A stretch of 64,000 nucleotides of DNA, taken from Nymphalis io (taxonomy: Eukaryota; Arthropoda; Insecta; Lepidoptera; Nymphalidae). The translations under genes and the position numbers were made by a program. The stretch spans positions 4,030,001 through 4,094,000 of the forward strand of contig NC_065914.1 in the NCBI RefSeq assembly GCF_905147045.1, in the 5' to 3' direction. The notes below the pieces were generated by a model that saw nothing but the letters and a program-made list of their open reading frames with translations, made no database searches and had not been told where the DNA came from. Position 1 is the first letter of the stretch. Each line of letters starts with the position of its first letter. This document shows, in pieces, positions 36,741 through 48,869 of this stretch.

Positions 36741-39700
36741 ATGGATAACAGTCAGGAACCTAAAAAATGTTTTTGTGCAAGATGTTTTCTACCTATAAAT
36801 TCAGAAGATAAAGTTGATGTTGACGGTCAAAATTTTCATAGAATCTGTAGCATGTGTTGTAAGTTACATTTTGTTTTTTTGTTTCCAAGGAACACTCCCG
36901 TGGAGTGTACACATTCCCAACTCCCAGACTCCGGGGTGCTACTGAGATTCTTCTACAGAAAAACTTTTTATTGGCCCATCAAGGGGTTTGAACCCAGGAC
37001 CTCCGCTATATATCCTGCAGCCTTTTATCTAGCCACTAAACCAACGAGACAGTCAGTTTGCTTATAATAATGAAATGTAAATAACTCATTATAGGTGTTT
37101 GTCGCGCCATACCAACATCCTTGAAAATGTTCTACGGTCACGTGTTCTGTAACGAATGTTTTAAAAACCACGTGATGTCACGATTTAAGGGAGACAGTTC
37201 TCGTATATCTTCTAACAGCTGGTGGATGCACTCGACGATGGGACCTCGGACTTCAGAAAGTGAAAACAAAGGGAGTGAAGGTAAAGATAATGTCTGAAAA
37301 AATAAAAAGAGGTATTCGTAAAGATACTCTTTAAAACAACTACTAAACAACAACTTTTATTCTCATTATTAAGCGCTTTAAATAGAACAAGCTGTTTTGT
37401 TTAAAGTCAACAAGCTGTTTTGTTTAAAGCGCTTAATAATGAGAATAAAATTTAGTATAGTATAGCCATCGAATGTACGCGATGGAGAACTATTGCGTCA
37501 TCCCTTCACCCCGACGCGATGAGAGACGCACACTAGTAAAGTTAAATAAGAGCTACTAAAAAAATAATCATAATTTCTCCATAAATTTAGACGATGCGGC
37601 CGAAAAATCAACAGAAAAACCTCCGAAGCGTTTAATTTGTGCACGTTGTTTGCAATCTGTGGATGAAAGTGATAAAGTTATCATCGGCAACGATAGCTTC
37701 CACAGTCAATGTGCCAAGTGCTGTAAGTTACTTACCACCATTAATATTAAGGTAGTATGACCAATGTTCGCTCGTTCATGCATTTGAAAGTGTTGCGAGA
37801 TAAAATCTGACTTTTTTTTTAATAGAATAGGAAGGCGGACGAACATATGGACCACCTGATGGTAAATGGTCACCAACGCCCATAAACATTGGCATTGTAA
37901 AAAATGTTAACCACCGCTTACATCATCAATGCGCCACCAACCTTGAGAACTAAGATGTTATGTCCCTCGTGCCCGTAATTACACTGGCTCACTCACCCTA
38001 CAAACCGGAACACAACAATACGAAGAACTGCTGTTTCGCGGTAGAATATCTGATGAGTACTTATCCAGGCGAGCTTGCACAAAGCTCCACCACTAGTACT
38101 TGTACATTGAAACTTTCTGACACCTAAGCTTTGTTTTTATTATTTGCTGGTTTTTATTTTATTTTATGGCAAATATTTATGTATAAAAGGTTCCAATTAA
38201 GGTAACCGCAATTAAGTTTCCGTATGACTAAGTATTGTTTAAAATTATTTGTGTTGTCGGTGAAGGAAATCATGAAAAAGAAACATGTATGCTTCAATGG
38301 AATTTTACCATATATAATCCATCAATTAAAATGTGATCGATTTTAAATGGGAGGATCACAAATGTCAACAGTCAGCAGTAACTTGTTTTAGATCTTTGTG
38401 CAAGCTTATCTGATACCCATCACATATTCTACTCTCAAATACTAGTAATATTGTTTAAGTTTAAGGGGTGATTAGGACAGTGTAAATACAGGCACAAGAG
38501 AATTAACATTTTAGTTTATAAGCTAACGTATGGACGATGCAAGGAATGGTTAATATTAATTAATGCCTTAATTGAGTGGTGGTGACCACATACCATCTGC
38601 TGGCCCTGTCTGCCTATCTATGTTTAATAAAAAACGATCATAATTTCATTACTAATAATAGGCTAAACAACTACACGAATTATTAGAATTTAAATGTAAA
38701 TTGACATTGCTCTTTTATTTTGTAATCTTCCCCTTCTATTCTAATCTAGATTTTTGCCAAAAAGTTCCGACAACAAACTTGAAGATTTACTACGGCCAAG
38801 TGTTTTGCGAGGAATGTTTCCATCGCAACGTTCTTAATCGTAACCAAGATAATCCATCGGAGTTCTTTAAGAGCTGCTTTGAACATTGGCAGAATAATAC
38901 CCAGTTTGCCGAGAACATGAGAGATTTCATGTCTGGGAATAAGGAGTCGGCACCTTTTATTTTCATGATGCAAGGCCAGCAGCCACCTTTCTGTAGATGT
39001 GGAACAGGACCTCAAGAATGGTGTCAACCCAATGAGCCTCGTAAATGTAAGTTTTCTGTTTATCTATATTTATGATAGATATGTATATAAAGCTGAAGAT
39101 TTTGTATTCAATAATACAAAATCATGCTAATAACATGGATAAAGCCGCAGGGCACAACTGGTACATAAAGTCGTCTCTTGGAAATTTTATTGGTCAAGTT
39201 CTGTATATATCTTATATTGAAGTTATGTTTGTGTAGAATAGAGAAACTTTGTCCTAATTTAAATTTTGTACGGCAATGCCAAATAATGGAACTTTTCGCA
39301 TCCTGGAACAATCACTCAATAGTCGTAAATAATACCACCGAGAAAACACCCATTAAGTCAAGTTTATATCAAGCCTTATTAACTTTCCTCCCAAATAAAA
39401 CCCAAAAACAAATTGAACATTAAATGATTATTATTATTAATTTATGTTAATAAATTTTAGAAATCTACCAATTAGAAAGATTTTAGTATTATTATTTACA
39501 TATATAAGCATTTTATTGAATTCTAGGTGCATAAGAGTTGATAAACAGAAAATATTTACAGCTGCAACCAACTTTACGCCATCTATCGAGGCAGACTCTT
39601 TGGAATGTTCTTTTGGAAACGGAAACAAAATTGAAAATTCTGTATCCGTTAACGAATCAGCAAATCAAGATAATTTGAACATCGAAGCAGCTGAAAAAAT

Positions 39701-39896
39701 AGAAAAACTCACGAAATACATTCACAATAGACATGGAAAAAAAGAGGATATTGATAATGCCTGGAAATATCTAGATCAAAATAAAGAGAGCCACTCGTTT
39801 GGTGGTTGGAAGGATTTACAAGATGAAAAGCTTAGTTCGTCAAAATGTCCAAAGTGTTTGTGGCAGTGTGGCTCTATTTACGTTAATAATATTTGA
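36741..39896 (+). CDS. two-LIM-domain protein, five-exon model
   Basis: Exons: 36741-36858, 37095-37280, 37591-37722, 38750-39046 and, less surely, 39538-39896. Introns 1-4 are all phase 1. The first LIM domain spans exons 1-2 (CARC, then H-RI-C, C-CV-C, ending CNEC). The second spans exons 3-4 (CARC, H-SQ-C, C-YF-C, CEEC). Both introns that interrupt a LIM domain fall at the same place, which suggests duplication of a LIM unit with its intron. LIM domains bind two zinc ions and mediate protein contacts. Exon 4 also encodes FCRCGTGPQEWC, and the last exon carries a CPKC pair near its end. I cannot name the family. The start ATG is followed at once by the first LIM domain. Exons 1-4 are secure; see the finding on the terminal exon. 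Confidence 0.8.
36881..37054 (-). mobile_element. SINE family D filling LIM-gene intron 1
   Basis: 3'-truncated copy that makes up about three quarters of the 236-base intron. Confidence 0.85.
37355..37450. repeat. 28-base inverted repeat in LIM-gene intron 2
   Basis: Arms 37355-37382 and 37423-37450 are exact reverse complements. Between and overlapping them a 21-base unit is repeated directly (37386-37406 and 37409-37429). Confidence 0.9.
37812..38098 (-). mobile_element. SINE family A in LIM-gene intron 3
   Basis: Nearly complete; lies about 90 bases after the donor of LIM exon 3. Confidence 0.85.
38390..38634 (+). mobile_element. SINE family A, old copy in LIM-gene intron 3
   Basis: Strongly diverged (CTTTGTGCAAGCTTATCTG, then CCATCTGCTGGCCCTGTCTG), ending in AATAAAAAA. 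Confidence 0.6.
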
Positions 39897-39930
39897 ACAT
39901 AAAAATTGTTTGCCGATAATGATAATTTAG

Positions 39931-39936
39931 AATAAA
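39931..39936 (+). promoter_or_regulatory. candidate polyadenylation signal of the LIM gene
   Basis: AATAAA lies 35 bases after the proposed stop codon and is followed by a GT-rich stretch (GTGTGTTGTC), the usual arrangement at animal 3' ends. Confidence 0.5.
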
Positions 39937-39939
39937 GTG

Positions 39940-41290
39940 TGTTGTCATGGATTTATTTATTTTATTTTGAGGTTTATAATTTCTGGAATTCGATTTTTCA
40001 TTAGTAATTTTTCTTTTAAGCCATATTTTCACAATAGTAAATGTATTTATTTATCATTCTAACAAGTTGTACTAGACTTGCAAACGTTGCAGGTAGCGGG
40101 TGAATAGTAATTATTAACCACGAATTATCTAATATTATGGTAGATGCGGTTGACGCGTGGTCGACATTGTTTATTAATTTAAAAAAAAAAAAAATATCCA
40201 GCTCGGCAGCTATTTATTATATCCCTACATATTTACAAATCTTTCGGTCTTTCCCGCCTTTTAAAAAAAATATCATGTTGCCAACTTAAAAATATAAAAA
40301 ACATAGTTACCACTTAACAGAAAAATATTATGTCATACTTATTTATAAATTATAACAAAATCAATGACATATGGGAAAACAAAGTAACAAATTAAATATA
40401 CTATTAATATGAAATAGTTATCAATCTCTTTAATCAATAATGGCAGGTAGTTTAGATAGGTTTGTTACAAGTTATTCAACCTATTATATATTATTCTAAT
40501 TAATGCGAGCCGTATAAGGTGTATATAATATATGGAGGAGAGTAAAACTATTTCCAGTTCACTTACTCGTATAGTCTTGTATCAATTTACCTTTGATGTT
40601 CTCCTGACTCTGCATGAGATGTTATAGTGTACACGTGTGTTGCAAGGTCAACGGTTGACCCCTAGAGGTTTCCTCTTTAATTTTTACTACAATTTGTCAT
40701 TTGATCGCAATCAAATTGGAATATAATCATTGCTCTTTACCATTGCGTTCCGATTTGATTCTAGTTGCTAGGTCTTTATAAGCCCGTCTGATAACCACTA
40801 GGTACCACTCACTTAACCGCTATATATATTCTATAAAGCCAAATCTTCCAATATTATAACATAATTTTATAAAGCATTACTTGTATAAGAATAATAGAAA
40901 CATTTTAAATAAGAAAGATAATTATGTATAACCTCATGTAATTAAAAAACGTTTCATTTTAAAACGAAATATGAAATGTTTTTATGAAAATCGATTATTT
41001 ATAAATTTTAACCGTCACACTTTGTATCGTAGTTCGTTATTTATAATCTGTGTTGTAATTTTGACAATTCATAAATACTAAACAATCCGCAGGTGTGGCT
41101 ATTAACATTAAAAAAAGATGAAATTTTAAATATAAACTCTATTTATAAATGAATCTATGTATGCGATTAATAATAATATCATGATATATTGAGTGAAATG
41201 TTGTAATGTAATTAAGGTATACTTTAAATTTCTTATTTGAAGTTGAAAGTAGTTGCTACTTTTTGGGCGTTAACCGTTTTGTGTATTGAA
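39940..41290. other. spacer between LIM and tetraspan genes
   Basis: AT-rich. A short family-A fragment at about 40735-40815. The tetraspan promoter should lie at its right end, but no element is distinctive. Confidence 0.45.
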
Positions 41291-41296
41291 ACAAAC

Positions 41297-44200
41297 ATGT
41301 ACGGAAGAAAAACACCTTCAACATATCGTTCCACCCCTTCGGTGTATTCTCATTACACTGGAAAGTGAGTTGATTAAAAGTTTTGATCTATAAGATATTG
41401 TTTGACGATAAACGAAATGACATGTATACTTTCGTAATTTTGCTTTAAACGCTGTATTAATCGCATGCTCCATGTATTTTCAGATCGTCAACGAATTTAC
41501 GTTCGTCAAAATCGGTTAGATCATTAAGAATACCGTGGTATCAAAAACCAATACTACATGATGCGTTTGTGCTTGACCTGCAGAGGGGATCGTTGCTAAC
41601 AGCCAGTATTTCTGTCGTAAGTTGTACCTTATTACCTAACAAATAGGATCTGTAAACAACCAACTTGACAATTTGGCACAGATTTTTTTGTCTTCTTATC
41701 ATTCATTTAGTACTAGTTTTCGCCCGCGGCGTATGTATTCCTTTTTTGTACCCCTGACAAAGTGTAAGCAAAAATTCATAAAGATCAGTTGAGCAGTTAT
41801 GATGTGAAGACATAACAAGCAAACTCACTTTTGCATTTATAATATTAGTAGGGATTAAAAATTTACTCCTCATCTACCTCCATTTATATCATTTGGCAAA
41901 GATATTTGTTTGTCTGCCTAGGAAAAAAAGGAATAAAACAAATTCATACACACTACAAACCAATTTCATATTCTTAATTATATTTGCTTTTTTTTGTTTA
42001 ATAATTTATTTTAAAAATAATAAATATTAATGATAGCAATGCTATTCAATCAAGTATGAATCAATAACAGCCTGTTAATGTCCCACTGCTGGGCTAAGGC
42101 CTCTCCCTTTTGAGGAGAAGGTTTGGAGCTTATTCCACCACGCTGCTCCAATGTGGGTTGGTAGAATGCACATGTGGCAGGATTTCAATGAAATTAGACA
42201 CATGCAGGTTACCTCACGATGTTTTCGTTCACCGTCAAGCACGAGATGAATTATAAACACAAATAAAGCACATGAAAATGCTATTAAAGAGACATATGAA
42301 AAAAAAATTATATTTTGTAATCCATGATAAAAAAACAATGATTTTTTTTCAGTTTATAGCAATCTTCACATTCACACAGAGTATCTTTGATCTGTACTGC
42401 ATGATGCTGGCAACACCTGGGTCATCCCATTCCGGTCATTATGTGATGAGCTTTCAATTTGTTTACGTTGGAAGTGCACCAGGTAAATATTCAAAATATT
42501 TATTAAATTAATACCTAGTTCTAACCCACTCTTTTATATTACTCAAATTCTCACATTGTATCTTGCATTAGATTATACATTTTAATGGTCACCACACCCA
42601 TAAGAAATATATATATCTTTCGCCATTACTTTGGCACCAAACTCGTGGACTAAGATGTATTATGTACTTTGTGCCTGTAGTTACACTGCCTCACACTTGA
42701 AACCAACCAACCAATACTTCTACCAAGTATTGCTGTTTAATGGAATATGTTATGTATAAAATTAATTATAAACTCAAATTAATCACATGAAAATTCAGTG
42801 GTTCTTGTCTCAGATTAAAACCACAAACTTCAGCTAAGATCCACATATTCGAACTACTGGGCCATCTCTGATCCCTCTTAAGTAAATTGAAATATATAAA
42901 AGCATATCTTTTTTTTCCTCAGTTCGCAACGTCCTCATTGTCTTCTCACTCTTTTCTTGGATTGGATCTATAGCAGTTCTAGTGACGAGCATCATATTGA
43001 TAGTTGCTTTGAGAAAGGTATGTTTATTGAGTATTTACAATTATACAATTTATATTAGCACAAAACTGGAAATTGGTTCCTTAGAACTTGTATTTTTATT
43101 ACCAGTGATAATAATTAACTTTCTTATTAATTTGCTGTGTAAATTACATCTTCCATACACTGTTCCTTCGATCCATCTCACTCTATTATAGATTGTTTAG
43201 TTCAGCACCTTAAGCCTCAAGAGCTGACCAGGACAGCTTAGCTATGTGATAGCTTGATTTACCTTTACCATTAATAAAAAAAAATCTTTTTATATAGAAT
43301 AGGAAGGCGAACGAGCATATGGGCCACCTGATGGTAAGTGGTCACCAACGCCCATAGACATTGCCATGTAAGAAATGTTAACCATCGCTTACATCACCAA
43401 TGCGCCACCAAACTCGGGAACTAAGATGTTATGTCCCTTGTGCCTGTAATTACACTGGCTCACTCACCCTTCAAACCGAACCACAACAATACCAAGTATT
43501 GCTGTTTTGCGGTAGAATATCTGATGAGCCTCAAAAGCTGACTAGGACAGCTTAGCTATGTGATAGCTTGATTTACCTTTACCAATAATAGAAAGCATAT
43601 ATACAATCATGAGTACCTACTTAAATCAATCAAAATAAAAGTTATATCATGAAATTAGTCAATAAGTTGTGGTTATACTCAATAAGACAATAAGAGTCAA
43701 TTTTAGGTATTTTTTTTATTTTGAATATATATTAATGAAAGAAACTCTATTTAGATGTAATTTTTCATATTATTTGTTTTAACTCATAATGCTTTGCAAT
43801 GATAACATTGCTGACAAAACCCATTCATCATATAATTTGATAGGTATTATTTAAAGTTTAACTAAATCGATATTCCAAATTTATCAATTTCATTCATTAT
43901 TCTTATTTTGTTTACGCTGTCATCCTGTAGTTAGTTCAAACAGCCAAGAACAAGGTAGGTAAAGCTTATATTTGTGTTTATATTTATCTCTTGCTCGACC
44001 CAGAAGACAAACATTGGCAAGAAGCCTGCATGAGTCGAATATGAGGTATTAAACTAAGATGTTTTTGGATAATAAGAAATACACGTCCATTGGCTAGCCA
44101 GTTTATTCGGAGACAGTTGTCCATGACAGCCTGACTAACATATATATATGTATAACAAAGAATGACTCCATAGCAAAACGAATTACATATATCACAAACA

Positions 44201-45963
44201 TGTGGCAGAATTCGACACATGCAGGTTTCTTTCTGTATGGGTGAATACCATAACACATAGATGCAGCATGTGATGGAGCTTTTGCAGTTGTGCGACATTT
44301 ATAATCATTATTTTTTTGTGTGAAAAAGATTTAAAATTAAATGCCTTAGAATTGTAATGTTTGTTATGTTTGTCTTTAATTTTATGAATTTTTCTATAAT
44401 CGACAGCATTTATCATTACATGCTTACCAATAAGATTTGCTAATCAAAAATAGCCATAGACAAAATCTATAATAGATAGATCAATAATATCTGTGTTGTG
44501 ACCATTATTTATATGACTCATAGAATATGATAAAATTATCCAAGGCTTTTAATTAAAATTTGTGTGATTTTTTTTTTAAATATAATAATTATAGCATTAA
44601 ATAAATGTAATTTAGCTTTACTAATTAATTATAAAAGAGAATCATACACAAGTTAACATTGCCCAGTACAATATAATATGTATCAATAAAAACATTATTT
44701 CATATTATAATATTTTTTTTTATTAAAGATAATATATAATTGTTAAAGGCATTGTCAACATTGAAAATGAATTATGTCGTCAAGATATTGTATAATCTGT
44801 TTTTAACTTCATATTTTAATAACAAACGTCATAAAGAACTTTTTTTTTTCAGGAATACGAAAAGCGTATAGTGCCATGGCTCTACACATTCGGCGTTTTC
44901 ATATTATTCCGCACAGTGGCCTTTATATTCGCGTCAATAGTCAACGATATGATATTCGCGTATAATATAATGATGTGCCTGTTTTGGATTGTGTTCTCTG
45001 TGGTCGGCGTCTACGGTTGGCTGTTGGTGTACAGTTTGTACTTGGAGTTGGCCGATTTGACCAAATTGGAGGACTTGGCGCATTTAAGGGTATGTTATGA
45101 TGTTATTCTAAGCTTGATTTAATTTTATATGTGACTAACATTAAATAGCATAGTTGAGTTTGAAGGGTAAGTAAGTCAGTTTAATTACAGGAACAATTTT
45201 ACAGGATACAGGATTGTTTATTCCCAAGATTGGTGGTGCACTGGCAATGTTTTCTTTTTATTTCAATATGGTTGGCAGGCCACATACCGTCAGATGACAT
45301 ATTCATCTGACAGTAAGTGGTCACCACCGCTCATACTCATTTTTCCCAAGCTGATTTGGTTGCACTAATATTATTATTACTTATACATTTATATTGTTGA
45401 AAGTTTGATTTGAAACATTATATTTATTTCATTTATGTGTGGATTGATAAAAGATTTTATAGGTACATGAGAATAATATGTATTTCCACTTATTTAATTG
45501 TTAATTAAGATATACTTTATATATTCTGATATATTTTACTGGTGGTAGGGCTTTGTGCAAGCTCGTCTGGGTAGGTACCACCCACTCATCAGATATTCTA
45601 CCGCAAAACAGCAATACTTGATATTGTTGTGTTCCGGTTTGAAGGGTGAGTGAGCCAGTGTAATTACAGGCACAAGGGACATAAAATCTTAGTTCCCAAG
45701 GTTGGCGGCGCATTGGCTATAAGCGATGGTTGACATTTCTTACAATGCCAATGTCTAAGGGCGTTTGGTGACCACTTACCATCAGGTGGCCCATATGCTC
45801 GTCCTCCTTCCTATTCTATAAAAAAAAAAAAAAAATGTATATTAATCAAATTGTCATTAATTTATAGATGGGTACCATGGCATCACTGAATGCCTCACTC
45901 GCTGGATCTCGCCCCACCACCCCACACTCCACGGTCTCCACAATGCCGGCGTCGCAGATATGA
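41297..45963 (+). CDS. four-transmembrane (tetraspan) protein, Pasiflora-like
   Basis: Six exons: 41297-41364, 41484-41616, 42353-42482, 42923-43017, 44853-45089 and 45868-45963. Phases match at every join and all borders are GT-AG, giving a complete 252-residue frame. A Ser/Arg-rich cytoplasmic N-terminus starts MYGRKTPSTYRSTPS. Four hydrophobic spans follow: about residues 60-88, 112-140, 146-174 and 178-206. The tail contains a Ser/Thr-rich segment (RPTTPHSTVSTMP). There is no signal peptide. Length, four spans and short cytosolic ends fit the insect Pasiflora/Fire exit tetraspan family, which acts at septate junctions in blood-brain and tracheal barriers. That assignment is from memory and is less certain than the gene model. 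It could instead be another insect-specific tetraspan. Confidence 0.85.
42064..42280 (-). mobile_element. SINE family B, 5'-truncated, in tetraspan intron 2
   Basis: Lacks the tRNA head; lies 73 bases upstream of tetraspan exon 3. Confidence 0.85.
42580..42750 (-). mobile_element. SINE family A, old copy in tetraspan intron 3
   Basis: Diverged copy recognised by CTTTGTGCCTGTAGTTACAC and the flanking order of blocks. Confidence 0.5.
42784..42872 (-). mobile_element. SINE family B head fragment in tetraspan intron 3
   Basis: Ends in GAACTACTGGGCCATCTCTG; 50 bases before exon 4. Confidence 0.5.
43286..43527 (-). mobile_element. SINE family A flanked by 63-base direct repeats
   Basis: Copy in tetraspan intron 4, truncated at the sense 5' end. 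The flanks 43214-43276 and 43528-43590 match at about 60 of 63 positions, far longer than a normal target duplication. Confidence 0.85.
45155..45330 (+). mobile_element. SINE family A, old fragment in tetraspan intron 5
   Basis: Diverged blocks: AGTTTGAAGGGTAAGTAAGT and GTAAGTGGTCACCACCGCTC. Confidence 0.45.
45538..45835 (+). mobile_element. SINE family A, full-length, near tetraspan exon 6
   Basis: Young-looking copy with a 15-base A-run that ends 32 bases before the first base of exon 6, so the acceptor region lies just outside it. Confidence 0.9.
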
Positions 45964-46019
45964 CCCACCAGTGACGAGGTGGTACCTCTCACTGACACAA
46001 GCCTCGAGACACCCGTGTG

Positions 46020-46025
46020 AATAAA
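46020..46025 (+). promoter_or_regulatory. candidate polyadenylation signal of the tetraspan gene
   Basis: First AATAAA after the stop, 57 bases downstream. Later copies exist, so a longer 3' untranslated region is equally possible. Confidence 0.3.
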
Positions 46026-46289
46026 CATTCAGTTTTAAATATAGTGTTAGTGATAAGTGCTGATTATGAAAATGACCATCTACCACCTATCACCAAGCAC
46101 TGTTGGTGATCACCTTCAATATAAAGAAATGTAAGTTAATGCTTTAATAGTTTAAATGAGTTCAAAACCTTCCCTTATGAATTATTTTATTATTTCAATT
46201 GGTTTACGGTTAAACAATTTGATTTCAACGTAATGTACGTTTTTTAATAGTTTTTTTTAATAGTTACTAATATTTTTTCTATAATGTCA

Positions 46290-46415
46290 TCCTGAGTATT
46301 TCGATGAAGGTGGCCAGTCTCAAGAGACTAGACATCTGCTCGGGACATGATGTAGAGCACGAGTGTGTGTGCAAACACAGGTGCACTCTCTATCTACTTC
46401 CTTTACAATGAGTTG
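46290..46415 (-). mobile_element. SINE family D, old fragment
   Basis: AGTGTGTGTGCAAACACAGG and the adjoining GTGCACTCTCTAT block. Confidence 0.5.
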
Positions 46416-46945
46416 GTCAACAAAGTAATAATTTTTTCTAAATAGCAATTGCCGCTCAAATGCCAGACATTGGGGTGCCAAAAATGATGACCTTTCTTCG
46501 ACCATAGTTATAAAAACAGTTGTTTTTTAGTTAGCACTATATTAAGTCATGTAGTTGTTTTTTTTACAAACAACAACTGTAACGAAAAGAAACAGAAAAT
46601 TTGATTTCATTCAAAGTTTCAAAAAACAATTTTTTTACAAATCCATAATGAATACCACAGATTATTCAGTCCTCAACCAATTATGTAACGTCTTTTCAAG
46701 GTCAAAGTTGTTTTTGTCTTCACTCACTCCTGACATTGGAATAGACTAGAGTTTCTTCAATGTAATTTTAGTTTTGCATCGTTGAGTCTTCTTTATGTGT
46801 TCCCATATTATTTGAATCTCAATCCCATTGTTATTTGAATCTCAAATGATTTATTTTATAGTTTTTGTGTTTAATTTTTTTTTATAAATTGCAATATAAT
46901 AACATCTATTTTATATTATATGACTAAATTGTTAACATTTTTCAA

Positions 46946-46972
46946 TCAATTGATTGATTGATTGATTGATTG
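46946..46972. repeat. (ATTG)n microsatellite
   Basis: Six tetranucleotide units. Confidence 0.9.
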
Positions 46973-47106
46973 ACTAAATTGTAATATTTTTCAATTAATT
47001 ATAAATTTTTAAAGAATATTATTAGTATTGGCAAGAGTTGTTCAATGTAAGATACGGTTTTGTCTGTAAATGTTCCATTAAGGGTGGTTTGTTTATTTTT
47101 ATAGAA

Positions 47107-47408
47107 TTTTTTTTTTTGTTAGCATAGGAAGGTGGACGAGCATATGGGCCACCTGATGGTAAGTGGTCACCAACACCCATTGACATTGGCATTGTAAGAT
47201 ATGTTATCCATTCATCTCTTACATAGCCAAGGTGCCACCAACCTTGGGATCTAAGATTTTTTGTCCCTTGTGCCTGTAATTAAACTGGCTCACTCACCCT
47301 TCAAATCGGAACACAACAATACCAAGTACTGCTGTTTTGCGGTAGAATGTCTGATAAGTGGGTGGTTCCTACGACCAGACGAGCTTGCACAAAGCTCTAC
47401 CACCAGTA
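47107..47408 (-). mobile_element. SINE family A, full-length
   Basis: Complete copy downstream of the tetraspan gene. Confidence 0.85.
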
Positions 47409-48577
47409 CAGACACTTTTAAGTGTCCTAACTACACTAACACTAGTGCAAACAAAGGTATGAGTTTAACAATGATTACACTTTTTCTTTCGAATGTTAAA
47501 TGATTGTTAAACTAAACTTTATCTTAACAATATTTATAAGTCAGGCCTAATGAATTTAAGCATTTCCTGGAGTAACTGAGTTTATTTGCTGATTTAAACT
47601 TGATGATCAGTTTTATTTATAACAATTTCTTTCACCCCTGTGTTCACATTATAATACTTATTTTATACATTTTTATTTCATTTCATATTATAGTTTAAAA
47701 ATGAATACATTTAAATACAATAAGCTGATGACAATAATTATTAGCTACTACATTATTATACAGCCATTACAGGCATTTAAAATAATTTGGAAGCTATTAA
47801 ACACCACTCTCCGCTGTTAATTTTTATTCTTTATAATATTCCTATTAAGGTTTTGTCTGTAAAAGTAATTTATCATAAAATTTTCCATAAATTTGCTGAA
47901 TATAAATTTATATTGTTTTAATTTAATTTCTCTATGAAATCAATCATCTAATATTTAGAGAAATTTGTCCGTCCATATACTGAGTTAGTAAATTAAGAAC
48001 AAGTGTTTGTGTGTTATATGATGCATGAAAATTGTAATAGATGTACGAGTGAAATAGTATTAACCATCAATCATAATGATAAATTTTATATTAAAATGTT
48101 TGTTGTAATTTAATAAGTGAAAAATAATATGTACTATAAAATATGTATGTATTGACTATTATTGTATTTAAGATAGTATGTTATAAGTAAGTACTTATAC
48201 AATCAGAATATCCCATAAATTTTTCCACCATTGTTTTACAGATTGCTGTCTTATAGAGAAGGTTTTGGACCTAATTCAGTCTCAGAATTTAATCGGACGA
48301 TCACTAAGTTTAAATTTAGCAGATTACTAAAGTAAGGTGTGCTCGCCTGAATTTAACAATGTGTTATTTGGTTAATTTACATGTTCTATGGCTTAGGCTT
48401 AGTGTCTTAAGACTTTAGTTATAAACGTTATTCAGCGGATGATTTGTTAAACAATGCTGCCTTCTTCTTTCGAATGTCAAATCAATAATGACAGAGCAAA
48501 ATCTGTTTTTAACTAAACAGCCCTGTGTTTTGGTTCATTAATTATTAATAATAATTGTTAATTAACAATAAAATATA

Positions 48578-48863
48578 AGCCGAGATGGCCCAGTGGTTAG
48601 AAAGCGGGAATCTTAACTGATGATCCTGGGTTCAAATCCGGGCATGCACTACTGATTTTCATGTGCTTAATTTGTGTTTATAATTCATCTCGTGCTTGAC
48701 GGTGAAGGAAAACATCATGAGGAAACCTGTATGTGTTTAATTTCCCTGAAATTCTGACACATGTTTGTTTCACCAACCTGCGGGTTGGGATAAGCTCCAA
48801 ACCTTCTCCTCAAAAAGGAGAGGAGGCCTTAGCCCAGCAGTGGGACATTCACAGGTTGTTACT
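48578..48863 (+). mobile_element. SINE family B, full-length
   Basis: Intergenic copy downstream of the tetraspan gene. Confidence 0.88.
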
Positions 48864-48869
48864 TACTTA

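Noticed and set aside
39178..39423. 81-codon frame as an independent gene
   Set aside because: No start context. It may be an alternative LIM exon, but phase does not fit the strong donor; kept only as a note in the findings.
46947..46972. CRISPR-like or satellite array
   Set aside because: Simple ATTG microsatellite without spacers.
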